Assembly: GCA_023666125.1 (NCBI GenBank)
Contig: JAMPCN010000002.1
Span: 1-64,000 of the forward strand
DNA: 64,000 bases
Origin: Bacillus sp. (in: firmicutes)
Lineage (GTDB): Bacteria > Bacillota > Clostridia > Lachnospirales > Lachnospiraceae
Direction: 5' to 3'
The position numbers and the translations under genes were made by a program. The notes beneath the pieces were generated by a model. It saw only the letters and a list, made by a program, of their open reading frames with translations. It did not search any database and was not told the DNA's origin. Below, piece after piece: positions 17,147-25,427 of the stretch; positions within the stretch are counted from its first letter, which is position 1, and each line of letters opens with the position of its first letter.

Positions 17147-18822
17147 GCTAACGCCTCCTTTTCCGAACGAAAACTATAACTTAACAAAAGCGGCAGCGAT
17201 AGAAACAGCCCATAAGCATATCGAAATTCATTATACACAGGCGTTGCTAACAGTAATGTTGCCAAAAGCATGATGCAGGGAACATACGGCAGGATGCTTT
17301 TTTTATGATAAACCGCATAGGCAAGCGCAAAAACCATCAGCCATGTATTTAATCCCATGCTCCATACTTTATTGGCAAAATCTTCAAATTTTCTCAAATA
17401 CTTATCCATCGCCAGACTATTATCATAGGTAAAAAACTTCCTCTCCGTCTCCACGCCAAACGGATTCTCTACCATAAAATACTCCCCATATAAATATTGA
17501 TAATCCTTTATTTTATATGCCCAATATCCCATGGTCTGCCTTACTTCCGCCACTACATACTGTAACGGATTGCGCAGTCCCACACGCAGCCACAAGCCGA
17601 AATATTTCCCTTTATTTTCCGCTATCGCCTGCTGGTTTCCCTCTTCGCGGATAAAGGCTTTGACAATATCAAACAAATACGGATTATAATATTCCCCTAC
17701 CTTATCTATGGGAACGACCCGTTCTATCATCTCTATTTCTTCCCCGGCCAGTGTTCCGCCCTTTAAATAAGCGCATAAAATATGCTGCGTCGGCATCGTC
17801 AGCCCCTCTATCGTATCCGGCTGCTCCACCTGCAGCGCACTTAACATTGGGCCATGATAAATCAAGTAACATACTAACGCCAGCGCAATACAAACATACC
17901 GTTTCACCACCGACATTCTCTGCGGATTTCCTCTTGCAAAACGCTTCTGAAAAACATCCGTCAAAAGCAATGCCAGCGCCGTTCCAAGGAAAATAAAAAC
18001 GCCGTTGCTTCGCAAAACGCAAATGAAAAATCCCATGATAAAATAAGCGGAATATTCGGCCATTCCGCTTTTGCGGCCGATTTCATCCGCCTGTTCCATT
18101 TGTTCTATTATCAGCCATGTAAACAAAAGAAACAGCGCGGAAAAGAGTTCATCTTTTCCTATGTAAATCGTCATCATGCCATTGACAGGAAGCGCCGCGT
18201 AAAACAAAAATGCCGCAACAAGCCATATCAGGCGCGTTCCCTTTTGATAAAACTGATATAAAATAAAGGCATAAACAAGTGACATCATAACAACCTGCCA
18301 AAACGTATAAAAGGCAATGGCCGCCGTATAAGTTCCAAACAAACGGTAACCAATCATAAAGAAAAATTTGATTATCAGCGTATGAAAATAAGGGTGATGA
18401 TTGGACGCGGGCGAAAGACCGAGTATCTGTTCTATCTGCCATACCGAATCATTACTGAGCCACGTCGGAAAATACATCAGAAAATAAGGCAGGTAACAAA
18501 CCAGGCAAATCAGAACAAAAATCAAAAAAACGTACCATTTTCCCTCACGCCTTTGTTGTTCCTTGCGTTTTGATAAAAATGGGATTTTGTCCATGATAAC
18601 GTTTCTGTTGGATAAAAGAAAGCACAGGCAAAATAATACCACATAACTGACAAGCAGACAGCATAATATTCTCCCTGCATTATGCAGCGCACTAAGTCCG
18701 GACGCTTTCTCCAGATTGCCAAAAATAATAAAACAAGTATAGATAACGGCAAAGGGAATCATAACACAAAACTGACGTTTTGACGGTATTTTAATGTTAT
18801 CTTCATTTGGTATCTTTATCAA
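17143..18822 (-). CDS. Large polytopic membrane protein (DUF6020-like)
   Basis: This 559-residue protein has about 12 membrane segments and the block NDSVWQIEQ...SNHHPYFHT (about 134-157), which resembles uncharacterised DUF6020-type proteins of Gram-positive glycan loci. GT-C glycosyltransferases have a similar layout, but I see no definite catalytic motif. The best start is a TTG at 18822 with AGGGAG nine bases upstream; an ATG would only come 60 bases later. Its end overlaps the MBOAT start. The protein at 38178 is a clear relative. Function unknown. Confidence 0.75.
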   Translation of the reverse strand: MIKIPNEDNIKIPSKRQFCVMIPFAVIYTCFIIFGNLEKASGLSALHNAGRILCCLLVSYVVLFCLCFLLSNRNVIMDKIPFLSKRKEQQRREGKWYVFLIFVLICLVCYLPYFLMYFPTWLSNDSVWQIEQILGLSPASNHHPYFHTLIIKFFFMIGYRLFGTYTAAIAFYTFWQVVMMSLVYAFILYQFYQKGTRLIWLVAAFLFYAALPVNGMMTIYIGKDELFSALFLLFTWLIIEQMEQADEIGRKSGMAEYSAYFIMGFFICVLRSNGVFIFLGTALALLLTDVFQKRFARGNPQRMSVVKRYVCIALALVCYLIYHGPMLSALQVEQPDTIEGLTMPTQHILCAYLKGGTLAGEEIEMIERVVPIDKVGEYYNPYLFDIVKAFIREEGNQQAIAENKGKYFGLWLRVGLRNPLQYVVAEVRQTMGYWAYKIKDYQYLYGEYFMVENPFGVETERKFFTYDNSLAMDKYLRKFEDFANKVWSMGLNTWLMVFALAYAVYHKKSILPYVPCIMLLATLLLATPVYNEFRYAYGLFLSLPLLLSYSFRSEKEALA

Positions 18823-18853
18823 TTTCTCAGTCTCCCTTTGTCATGCCAATATC

Positions 18854-19960
18854 TCAGTCCTCTGCCCAGGCACGTATTTTTTCCACATAAGCCTGCGTTG
18901 TATAGTCGCCGGCGCGTTTTTTGGCCATTTCCCGGTAATGCTCCATCTGTTTTTCATCTTCTAACAGCGTCACAATTCGTTTGGCAAGGACTGTTTCTTC
19001 TTCTGTAATATTGGCCGGGTTAAAGTCCGCCTCCGGACTCATATTTGGTATCAGAATGCCATAATCGTTTCCCAGAATCTCTTTCGGGCCCGTCATACAA
19101 TCTGTTGCAATGGCCGGCACTCCTAACGCCATCGCTTCCACCAGCGCGTTCGGAAAGCCCTCATAATAAGAGGTCAATACATATAAAGAACTTTTCCTTA
19201 AATAGGGATAGGGATTTTTCTGTAAGCCCGTAAAACAGACCGCCTCCTCTATGCCCAGCTCTTTTACCAGCTTTTTATACTGCGCATATTCGCCCTGCCC
19301 GATAATCATCAGTTTCGTGTCCGGCAGTTTTTTATGCACCAGTGAAAAACTTTTAATCAGATGCCAGAAGCCTTTTACAACGTCTTCCCTGCCCATGGAT
19401 ACAAGGATACGCCCCTGTGTCCACGGCAGTTTCGGCGTTTCGCTAAGTGACAAAGCTTCCACTTTTTGTATATCAAACGGATTAGGTAACGCCACCGCAC
19501 TTTTACAATGGTATTTTTCCTGTATTTCCTGACAGATAGCCTCCGAACAGCAGATGACCCTGTCCGCGCATCGGCAGAACAACTTTATCTGCCTTGGGTT
19601 TCCCATGTCCATATAACTTCGGACGCCGAACCATTTTTCGTCTTTTCCCAAAGAGGCGATGTTTGCCAGATTGGCTGTCGGTCCAAAACTATAGCTAAGA
19701 GTGATTTCTTCCTTTTTTTTGAGTTCCCGTAATTTCCGGCCTCTCTTCCATATATTCCATATTTTAGCCAGCTTTCCCTCCCTGCTTGGAAGCTGCAAAT
19801 CCGTTACCGTTATGCCCGTAACGTCATAGGCGATATCGCTTTTATCAAAAATCGCAATCTGCACCTGATAATACGGCTGCAGCAGCCTTGCCGTCTCCAC
19901 GCATACTTTTTCAAAACCGCCCTGATGCAGCATCGGAACAATTAACAGCAGCTTTTTCAT
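18854..19960 (-). CDS. Glycosyltransferase family 4
   Basis: A GT-B enzyme of 368 residues starting MKKLLLIVPMLHQGGFEKV, with GREDVVKGF in the donor half and the E-x7-E motif in SYYEGFPNALVEAMALG. The ATG at 19960 overlaps the stop of the formyltransferase gene (ATGA), which fixes the start; a 36-base longer frame would overlap more deeply. It is a likely retaining cytosolic glycosyltransferase. Its coupling to the formyltransferase hints that it may transfer or follow an N-formylated sugar, but this is only positional inference. Confidence 0.87.
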   Translation of the reverse strand: MKKLLLIVPMLHQGGFEKVCVETARLLQPYYQVQIAIFDKSDIAYDVTGITVTDLQLPSREGKLAKIWNIWKRGRKLRELKKKEEITLSYSFGPTANLANIASLGKDEKWFGVRSYMDMGNPRQIKLFCRCADRVICCSEAICQEIQEKYHCKSAVALPNPFDIQKVEALSLSETPKLPWTQGRILVSMGREDVVKGFWHLIKSFSLVHKKLPDTKLMIIGQGEYAQYKKLVKELGIEEAVCFTGLQKNPYPYLRKSSLYVLTSYYEGFPNALVEAMALGVPAIATDCMTGPKEILGNDYGILIPNMSPEADFNPANITEEETVLAKRIVTLLEDEKQMEHYREMAKKRAGDYTTQAYVEKIRAWAED

Positions 19961-20877
19961 GACAGTATATCTCCCGGTTTTAATACGATTTCGCATTCGT
20001 AGCGGTCAATCAATAAAGAGCCGTCCACGCATCTTACAATCGGCTTATCGTCAAATACGTCAATGACCTCGCCGGGCGCATATGCCGAAAAGTCTATCAT
20101 CTCATCAAACGGATGCGCCTCCCATATTATAACTTTTTCTTCCCCACACATGGCAAAAGCGCCGGGGAAAGGCGCCGCCACGCCGCGGATAAGGTTATAA
20201 ATTTCCCGTGTCCTCGCATGGAAATCAATTTTCCCATCCACCGCGGTACGTTTGTTATACCAGGAATCAAAATCTTTCGATTCGGTACGGATGGTAATAT
20301 TTCCCTCTTGATACGCCGCCAAGAGTTTCCGTATCAAATTTTTAGAGCAAATCATATTTTTATACTGCGCCGTCCTGATATCGTCGTGCGGCGTAATGGA
20401 AAACATCTCTGTGGCAAACACATTCGGGCTGTCCGCTTTTTCGTCATAGCGAAACAGATTCAGATTAAATCTGGTATCGCCTAAAATAATCGACCAGTTT
20501 AGGGGAGAACGCCCCCTGCCGAAAGGCAGATAGCCGCAGTTGCCATGAAAACCATATATGCCGTACGCAAAACGCTCCAATACGGACGACGGAATAATTC
20601 TCTGCCATCCCATAGAGATACCAATATCAAACGTATTTTCCCGTAAAAATTTCTGTGTCTTTTCATCGGTCAGAAAATAACTGTCCGCCTCATGCACGGG
20701 AATCCCATACTTTTCCGTTAAAACGGATAAGCCTTTATATCCTGCTACCTGATTCTTTTTCGTCACTTCCGGACTGATGGTAATAACCAAATCTACAGGA
20801 CAGATTGTGTTATGAATAAACTCTACAATATTTTCTGACGTATCTTTTACGCCAAATACAATTACGCGGTATTTCAT
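19957..20877 (-). CDS. Sugar N-formyltransferase (Fmt/ArnA-type fold)
   Basis: This 306-residue protein has the formyltransferase core: HGNCGYLPFGRGRSPLNW with catalytic His111, and Asp149 in EKADSPNVF at the place of the conserved DSG/DI aspartate. A C-terminal small domain follows (about 240-306). The family moves a formyl group from N10-formyl-tetrahydrofolate to an amine; tRNA-specific Fmt differs in its HPSLLP motif. In a glycan locus the substrate is most likely a 4-amino-4,6-dideoxy sugar nucleotide, and two aminotransferases that make such sugars are encoded at 32531 and 43262. GGAGG stands five bases before the ATG. Confidence 0.8.
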   Translation of the reverse strand: MKYRVIVFGVKDTSENIVEFIHNTICPVDLVITISPEVTKKNQVAGYKGLSVLTEKYGIPVHEADSYFLTDEKTQKFLRENTFDIGISMGWQRIIPSSVLERFAYGIYGFHGNCGYLPFGRGRSPLNWSIILGDTRFNLNLFRYDEKADSPNVFATEMFSITPHDDIRTAQYKNMICSKNLIRKLLAAYQEGNITIRTESKDFDSWYNKRTAVDGKIDFHARTREIYNLIRGVAAPFPGAFAMCGEEKVIIWEAHPFDEMIDFSAYAPGEVIDVFDDKPIVRCVDGSLLIDRYECEIVLKPGDILS

Positions 20878-20894
20878 TTAACCCTCCATTCTTA

Positions 20895-20935
20895 CTCAAC
20901 CTGCGGGTTTGGACAACGCTATAAGCGAATAGCTA
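20895..20935 (-). repeat. Structured intercistronic repeat, copy C (variant)
   Basis: The minus strand overlaps the TAG stop of the GT10-like gene, forms a short CGCT/AGCG hairpin (loop tat) enclosed by a GCGG/CCGC pairing, and ends with CCGCAGGTTGAG just before the GGAGG of the formyltransferase gene. The tail is shared with copies at 12011 and 63900; the stems differ. Confidence 0.45.
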
Positions 20936-21856
20936 CTTTTCCGCTAAATAATGCTCGTATAAATAGTCCTGCATATTCACATATTCCTGCACCCGCCCAT
21001 AATTATCCAAAACAGCGGACAATCTCTCTTCATACGCTTCTTTCGTACACTGCAAAAGCGTCTGCGCGGCGTGTTCCAAATCCATATCCGGCAGAAAGAT
21101 AATGCCGTCCGGATTAAAAAACTGTGAAATTTTACGCGCCCCCAAATAGACGGGAATGGTCTGCGCCGCAAAGCAGCTTGTCAGACGTTCGGAAAAATAG
21201 TAATCGGAAATATCGTTTTCTATCACGATAGAAAAACGAAAATCATCCAGGCATTCATCAATGCTTTTCACATATGCGCCGCCGTCAAACTTTCCGAATG
21301 TGTGCGCCAGATTCTCTTTTTTACATTTTCTGGCAAGTTCCAAGCGGAACTGGTGCAGCGGACACATGACTTTGCCGGAGCAAAGAATCGAGATATCTTT
21401 CGTCTTATGAAGATGCAGATTCTCTTTCATCTCCTGATTCCAGATGCCTGCCGCAATTGGATAAAATCTGGCGTTTTCCACTTCGTTTAATATTTTCTCA
21501 TCATATGTAAACACATATCGAAACTCTTTTTCCAATCCCTTATGCTTATGGAAGATTTCGTACTCTTTCGGCACGATAATTCTTGATTCCGTCAACATGC
21601 CGTATTTAACGGACGGCTGCCCTAACGTATGCAGCATCGCCTCCGAACCGTAAAAATGAACGTCAAGTCCGTAATTATATCTATCCCAGAAAAAATACTT
21701 TCCTTCATGTCCATAGGGCGCATGTTGGCTGTGCCTGTTACGGATAAAATAAGTTTCCAACAGGCTGCCCTCTGCATTATATATCTTTGGCATTGTGCCG
21801 TCTATATGATATTCCCTGCCAAATTGCAGCCGGTATCCTCCGATTTTTAATTCCAT
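20933..21856 (-). CDS. Glycosyltransferase family 10 (fucosyltransferase-like)
   Basis: This 307-residue protein has the GT10 donor-site block FSIVIENDISDYYFSERL (208-225) followed by AAQTIPVYLGA (230-240), the region that binds GDP-fucose in alpha-1,3-fucosyltransferases. It has no membrane anchor. It is shorter at the N-terminus than typical bacterial FutA proteins, and the heptad repeats of Helicobacter enzymes are absent. With the GT11 gene at 1030 it suggests two fucose-like additions. GDP-fucose synthesis genes are not in the window; donor and acceptor are inferred. Confidence 0.82.
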   Translation of the reverse strand: MELKIGGYRLQFGREYHIDGTMPKIYNAEGSLLETYFIRNRHSQHAPYGHEGKYFFWDRYNYGLDVHFYGSEAMLHTLGQPSVKYGMLTESRIIVPKEYEIFHKHKGLEKEFRYVFTYDEKILNEVENARFYPIAAGIWNQEMKENLHLHKTKDISILCSGKVMCPLHQFRLELARKCKKENLAHTFGKFDGGAYVKSIDECLDDFRFSIVIENDISDYYFSERLTSCFAAQTIPVYLGARKISQFFNPDGIIFLPDMDLEHAAQTLLQCTKEAYEERLSAVLDNYGRVQEYVNMQDYLYEHYLAEK

Positions 21857-21857
21857 A

Positions 21858-22832
21858 CTATAAATTTTCCTTATACCATTCTATCGCCAGTGCAATTCCT
21901 TTTTTAAAGTCATATTCCGGCTCATAACCCAGCAGTTCTCTCGCCTTGGTAATATCCGCGTTGGAATCTCTGACGTCGCCCTTTCTTGCCGGTCCGAAAT
22001 TCGGCTCCACCTCTTTGCCCAATGCTTCACACAAATCATAATAAATATCGATAAGAAATTCTCTTCCTCCCGCGCCGATATTAAACGCCTGTCCTGCCGC
22101 CTCACTTGATGCCAGACACGCCCGTATATTTGCCTCAATGACATTGTCTATATAAGTAAAGTCTCTGGACTGTCTTCCGTCGCCGTTGATAGTCGGCACT
22201 TCACCATGTAAAAGCTGCCTGATAAACTTAGGGATTACGGCCGCATACATACCGTTCGGGTCCTGACGGCGTCCGAATACGTTAAAGTAACGCAGCCCGT
22301 AAGTATCCAGGCCATACAACTCTTTATAAAGCCTGCCGTATTCCTCGTCCACTTTTTTCGTCAGCGCATAAGGGGAAATGACATTGCCCTCCTGCCCCTC
22401 TTTTTTCGGTAACACCGGATGGTCGCCGTATACGGAGGAACTCGACGCATAGACAAATTTTTTCACGCCGTTTTGCCTGGAAGCCTCCATCATATTCAGC
22501 GTTCCTCTGATATTGATTTCCTCGTATAAAAGAGGCATCTCAATACTGCGCGGCACGCTTCCCCACGCCGCCTGGTTCATAACGTATGTAACGCCTTTTG
22601 TCGCCTCCATACAGGTGTCCAAATCGCGGATATCGCCTTTTATAAAAGTAAAATTATCCTTTTTCGTCAACGGTTCAATATTTTCATATTTTCCGGTGGA
22701 AAGATTATCCAGACAGCGTACCGTATAGCCGCGCTCCACCAACGCCTCGCATAGATTGGAACCGATAAAACCGGCTCCGCCGCCTACCAGAAAAATACTG
22801 TCTTTATCAAATGTAATACCCTGCATACTCAT
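21858..22832 (-). CDS. UDP-N-acetylhexosamine 4-epimerase (WbpP/TviC-like SDR)
   Basis: An extended SDR of 324 residues with GGGAGFIG (17-24), the GSVPRSIEMP block (91-100) typical of WbpP/TviC, Ser132 and YALTK (Tyr155, Lys159). These enzymes interconvert the C4 configuration of UDP-GlcNAc/GalNAc or the matching uronic acids. The dehydrogenase at 27379 is the usual partner, so together they would give UDP-GalNAcA. It is the first gene of the left operon, behind a good promoter; GGAG precedes the ATG by about 10 nt. Confidence 0.88.
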   Translation of the reverse strand: MSMQGITFDKDSIFLVGGGAGFIGSNLCEALVERGYTVRCLDNLSTGKYENIEPLTKKDNFTFIKGDIRDLDTCMEATKGVTYVMNQAAWGSVPRSIEMPLLYEEINIRGTLNMMEASRQNGVKKFVYASSSSVYGDHPVLPKKEGQEGNVISPYALTKKVDEEYGRLYKELYGLDTYGLRYFNVFGRRQDPNGMYAAVIPKFIRQLLHGEVPTINGDGRQSRDFTYIDNVIEANIRACLASSEAAGQAFNIGAGGREFLIDIYYDLCEALGKEVEPNFGPARKGDVRDSNADITKARELLGYEPEYDFKKGIALAIEWYKENL

Positions 22833-22879
22833 TTTAATCGTACTCCTTATTTCTATTGCCGTCGCTATTGCTATTAATG

Positions 22880-22908
22880 ATTATATACTTTTTTTGATGG
22901 ATATACAA
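22880..22908 (-). promoter_or_regulatory. Sigma-A promoter for the left operon
   Basis: On the minus strand TTGTAT (22903-22908) and a perfect TATAAT (22880-22885) are 17 bases apart, about 48 bases before the epimerase start. It borders the large palindrome at 22930-23135. Confidence 0.65.
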
Positions 22909-22929
22909 CTTTTAAAGCCTTTCTTTCAC

Positions 22930-23135
22930 GGAAATCAATTTTCAGTCAGCGTTTAGTCATAGAACTGTCAGGGCAGAGATGAATCCCTTGTCGGTACGCT
23001 TTCGCTTCGTGAAAAACATAGCGGCAGTAAATTCGTGAAAAACCTCATTAACTGCCGATGTTTTTCAAGAACCTTCGCGGGATTCATCTCTGCCCTGACG
23101 TTTCAATAGTAAATTCTAGCTGAAAATTAATTTCC
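22930..23135. repeat. 206-bp nested palindrome (MITE-like or regulatory hairpin)
   Basis: Three nested inverted repeats share one centre: 22930-22945 with 23120-23135 (16 bp, one mismatch), 22967-22987 with 23079-23099 (21 bp, perfect) and 23010-23027 with 23051-23067 (17 paired bases with a 2-nt bulge). The spacers between arms are also partly complementary, so one strand can fold almost end to end. TTTCTTTC stands on both flanks (22920-22927 and 23141-23148), a possible target duplication, although the flanks are pyrimidine-rich anyway. It has no coding capacity. It fills the gap between divergent promoters, which otherwise holds nothing else I can name. Confidence 0.8.
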
Positions 23136-23173
23136 ATGCTTTTCTTTCCATACTTTCCTAGTATAACATAGAT

Positions 23174-23202
23174 TTGAAATATAGCAAAAAGTATGGTACT
23201 AT
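23174..23202 (+). promoter_or_regulatory. Sigma-A promoter for the 23241 gene
   Basis: TTGAAA (23174-23179, 5 of 6) and TACTAT (23197-23202, 4 of 6) are 17 bases apart and about 38 bases upstream of the plus-strand gene. Confidence 0.55.
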
Positions 23203-23240
23203 CTAAAATCATATACTAACAGGGAGTCTAAAAATATAGC

Positions 23241-23957
23241 ATGGCACTATTAGACAAATATCGGGAATTTCTTGTGGATAATACCCGTCCGGAATTTCAA
23301 ACAACGCATCTTACCCTTAACGCAGAAGGATGGAAACTTCTTATCAGGGAAAATCTTACCCCCTTAATAGAAGAAAAACTGCATATGCGGCAGATTAGCG
23401 ATTATATTTGGGCAAATGAATATGAGGATGGCAAGAGAAAAGTCCTTTCTTTTTTCTTTCCCTCTAGTGATATAGCCGCTACTTTCAAATGGGGATGGAA
23501 TTTTGATTTCGTACCGAAATATTCCGGTGGGAAAATAACTTGGGCAAAAACAGATAAATCTATTTATACACATATTTTTGAAGTTTATCCGGAAAGTTAT
23601 CAGGGTACAAAAGATAAAATAACGATGGCGCGCCATAATATTGACATAAAAGGACTTGAAAGAAGATTAGACGAGCGTATAAGCCATCATAAATATGTTT
23701 TTTCCCATTTGCTTCCTTATATCACAGAATATTATGATTCCGTAGATTCTTATGCACAGATACTAAACCGCATTGAGCGTGATATGGAAAATAGTTACTA
23801 TCGGCTTATTAACGGCGCGTGCAGCTATGTTACAAAAGCATTTATTGAGAAAAGAATGGGAATGCATGAAAAGGCATTGCAGGATTTTGAAGAATTAAGT
23901 TTCACCAGCGAAAAAGTCAGGGATGCTTATTTGAAAAAACTGTTGGCGTTGAAATAA
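23241..23957 (+). CDS. Hypothetical soluble protein, family not recognised
   Basis: This 238-residue protein has no signal peptide or membrane segment. It is rich in aromatic and charged residues (FKWGWNFDFVPKYSGGK about 78-94) and its last third is helical. I do not recognise a family. An in-frame TAA just upstream fixes the ATG at 23241; the ribosome site GGGAG is rather far (14 nt). It is a lone plus-strand gene in a minus-strand island, its stop abuts the stop of the next minus-strand gene with no gap, and it is preceded by the large palindrome. It may be a later insertion unrelated to glycan synthesis. Confidence 0.75.
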   Translation: MALLDKYREFLVDNTRPEFQTTHLTLNAEGWKLLIRENLTPLIEEKLHMRQISDYIWANEYEDGKRKVLSFFFPSSDIAATFKWGWNFDFVPKYSGGKITWAKTDKSIYTHIFEVYPESYQGTKDKITMARHNIDIKGLERRLDERISHHKYVFSHLLPYITEYYDSVDSYAQILNRIERDMENSYYRLINGACSYVTKAFIEKRMGMHEKALQDFEELSFTSEKVRDAYLKKLLALK

Positions 23958-25427
23958 TCACTCTTTTTTCTCCTCACCAAAAACATCTTCATAAGACACA
24001 TATCCAGATTCCGAAGTAGCAACACGCCTTGCTTCCTCTAACATTTTCTCTACTGCCGGACGCACTTGACTCTGTGTCTGTTTAAAATGTTGAAGCAACA
24101 CCTGCCTCCACTCTACGGCAAGCAGAAAGAGCGCCATATAAAACAGTGAGAATCCATATATCATATACCTTGATAAACACATAATCGTCAAAGAGGTTGC
24201 GCATACATTTGCCGCGATAAAAAGTAACGCCAATCCCATGACATATACCGCGGGGCTTTTTCTATTTTTATAAAATACGGCAATGAAAAGCGCAAACGCC
24301 GCCAGATAAATCATAAATGCCAGCGGATTAATCCACTTATGCACGACCGCAATGCTTCTGATGAACCCGTTCCGGCATAGCAGCAGATAATCATAAAACC
24401 ATTGCCCAAAGCATACCGGTAACAGTTTTCGTAACATCCTCCCCGCCATATCATCCGACATGCTGCTCTGCATATAATAATCCACCTTACCCAGCTTAAA
24501 ATAATACGCAGTCATATCCGCCTCCAATATCTGAAATTTCAACATATCGTGAGACTCTTCCAAATGCGCCGCGCGTTCATTCCATGTCTTTCCTGCATAT
24601 TTATAATTTAATGAAAGCGCGTCCGCCTCTTCATAGAATTTATCAAAAAAAGCTCTTTCCAGACTACCCTCCCTAAAGACCTCTCCGTCCTCCTTATCAC
24701 AGGCATATATGACGTTTGTCAGCGTATTGAGCTGCCCATAGGTATTACCCATAAAATACCCCGTAACGCCGTAATTATAAACATGCACAGACAGAGTCCG
24801 CAATCCGAATGCACAGATAACTGCCAAAACCGGTATCATCAGCTTTCTATACTGTTTCCTGACAATCATTTTGACCGCTGCCGCCACCATCCAGAGTAGA
24901 ATGGCAGCCATCATCTGTCCCCTCGTCATGGATAAGAGCCAGGCAAAGATAAGACTGTAGACCATATTCTTTTTTTGGTCTTCCAAAATCATCCGCAGCG
25001 TAAACAAAATAAAAAACTGAAAAAGCGGAATGCAGAGCGCTTCGCTCATCACGGAATTTTCCACAAAAATCCCCAGCGCCGAAACATAGCGCGTCACAAG
25101 GTGCGGCATTAATTCCAACACTAAAAGAACTATTTCTTCGATTCTATTTAAAGAAAACTTTTTTCGCAGATATTCTATCAGGAAAAAAATACTAAAAGCC
25201 GTCAAAAGATTCTGTGCGGCTGCCGCCAGAACCAGTCCGCCGCTTTCTTTTCCTATCATCCTGAAAAAAGCAAGAAACAGCGGATATAAAGGCTCTCTGT
25301 GAATATGCATGGTAATATACTGTTCGGAATCGTTATAGACGCCGACTCCGTACATAGCAAACATCCCCAGAAAGAAAGCCAGTAACACTATTAAGATGCC
25401 AAACGATTTTTTACGTTCATTAATCAC
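23958..25427 (-). CDS. Polytopic membrane protein, possible GT-C glycosyltransferase
   Basis: This 489-residue protein has about 11-12 membrane segments. An acidic first outside loop (YNDSEQYITMHIHREPLYP, about 31-49) precedes the second helix, as the catalytic D/E motif does in GT-C transferases. No sequence-level family is certain. The start is a GTG at 25427, right after the stop of the upstream GT4 gene, with GGGAG ten bases before it. If it is GT-C, it would use a lipid-phosphate sugar outside the membrane, which fits the GT2/GtrA genes in the same region. Confidence 0.7.
   Translation of the reverse strand: MINERKKSFGILIVLLAFFLGMFAMYGVGVYNDSEQYITMHIHREPLYPLFLAFFRMIGKESGGLVLAAAAQNLLTAFSIFFLIEYLRKKFSLNRIEEIVLLVLELMPHLVTRYVSALGIFVENSVMSEALCIPLFQFFILFTLRMILEDQKKNMVYSLIFAWLLSMTRGQMMAAILLWMVAAAVKMIVRKQYRKLMIPVLAVICAFGLRTLSVHVYNYGVTGYFMGNTYGQLNTLTNVIYACDKEDGEVFREGSLERAFFDKFYEEADALSLNYKYAGKTWNERAAHLEESHDMLKFQILEADMTAYYFKLGKVDYYMQSSMSDDMAGRMLRKLLPVCFGQWFYDYLLLCRNGFIRSIAVVHKWINPLAFMIYLAAFALFIAVFYKNRKSPAVYVMGLALLFIAANVCATSLTIMCLSRYMIYGFSLFYMALFLLAVEWRQVLLQHFKQTQSQVRPAVEKMLEEARRVATSESGYVSYEDVFGEEKKE

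Noticed and set aside
22967..23099. Phase-variable invertible promoter (inverton) flanked by 21-bp inverted repeats
   Set aside because: The core is itself palindromic and shows no -10/-35 pair; both good promoters lie outside the repeats and no recombinase gene is in the window. It remains worth a long-read check but is not supported.
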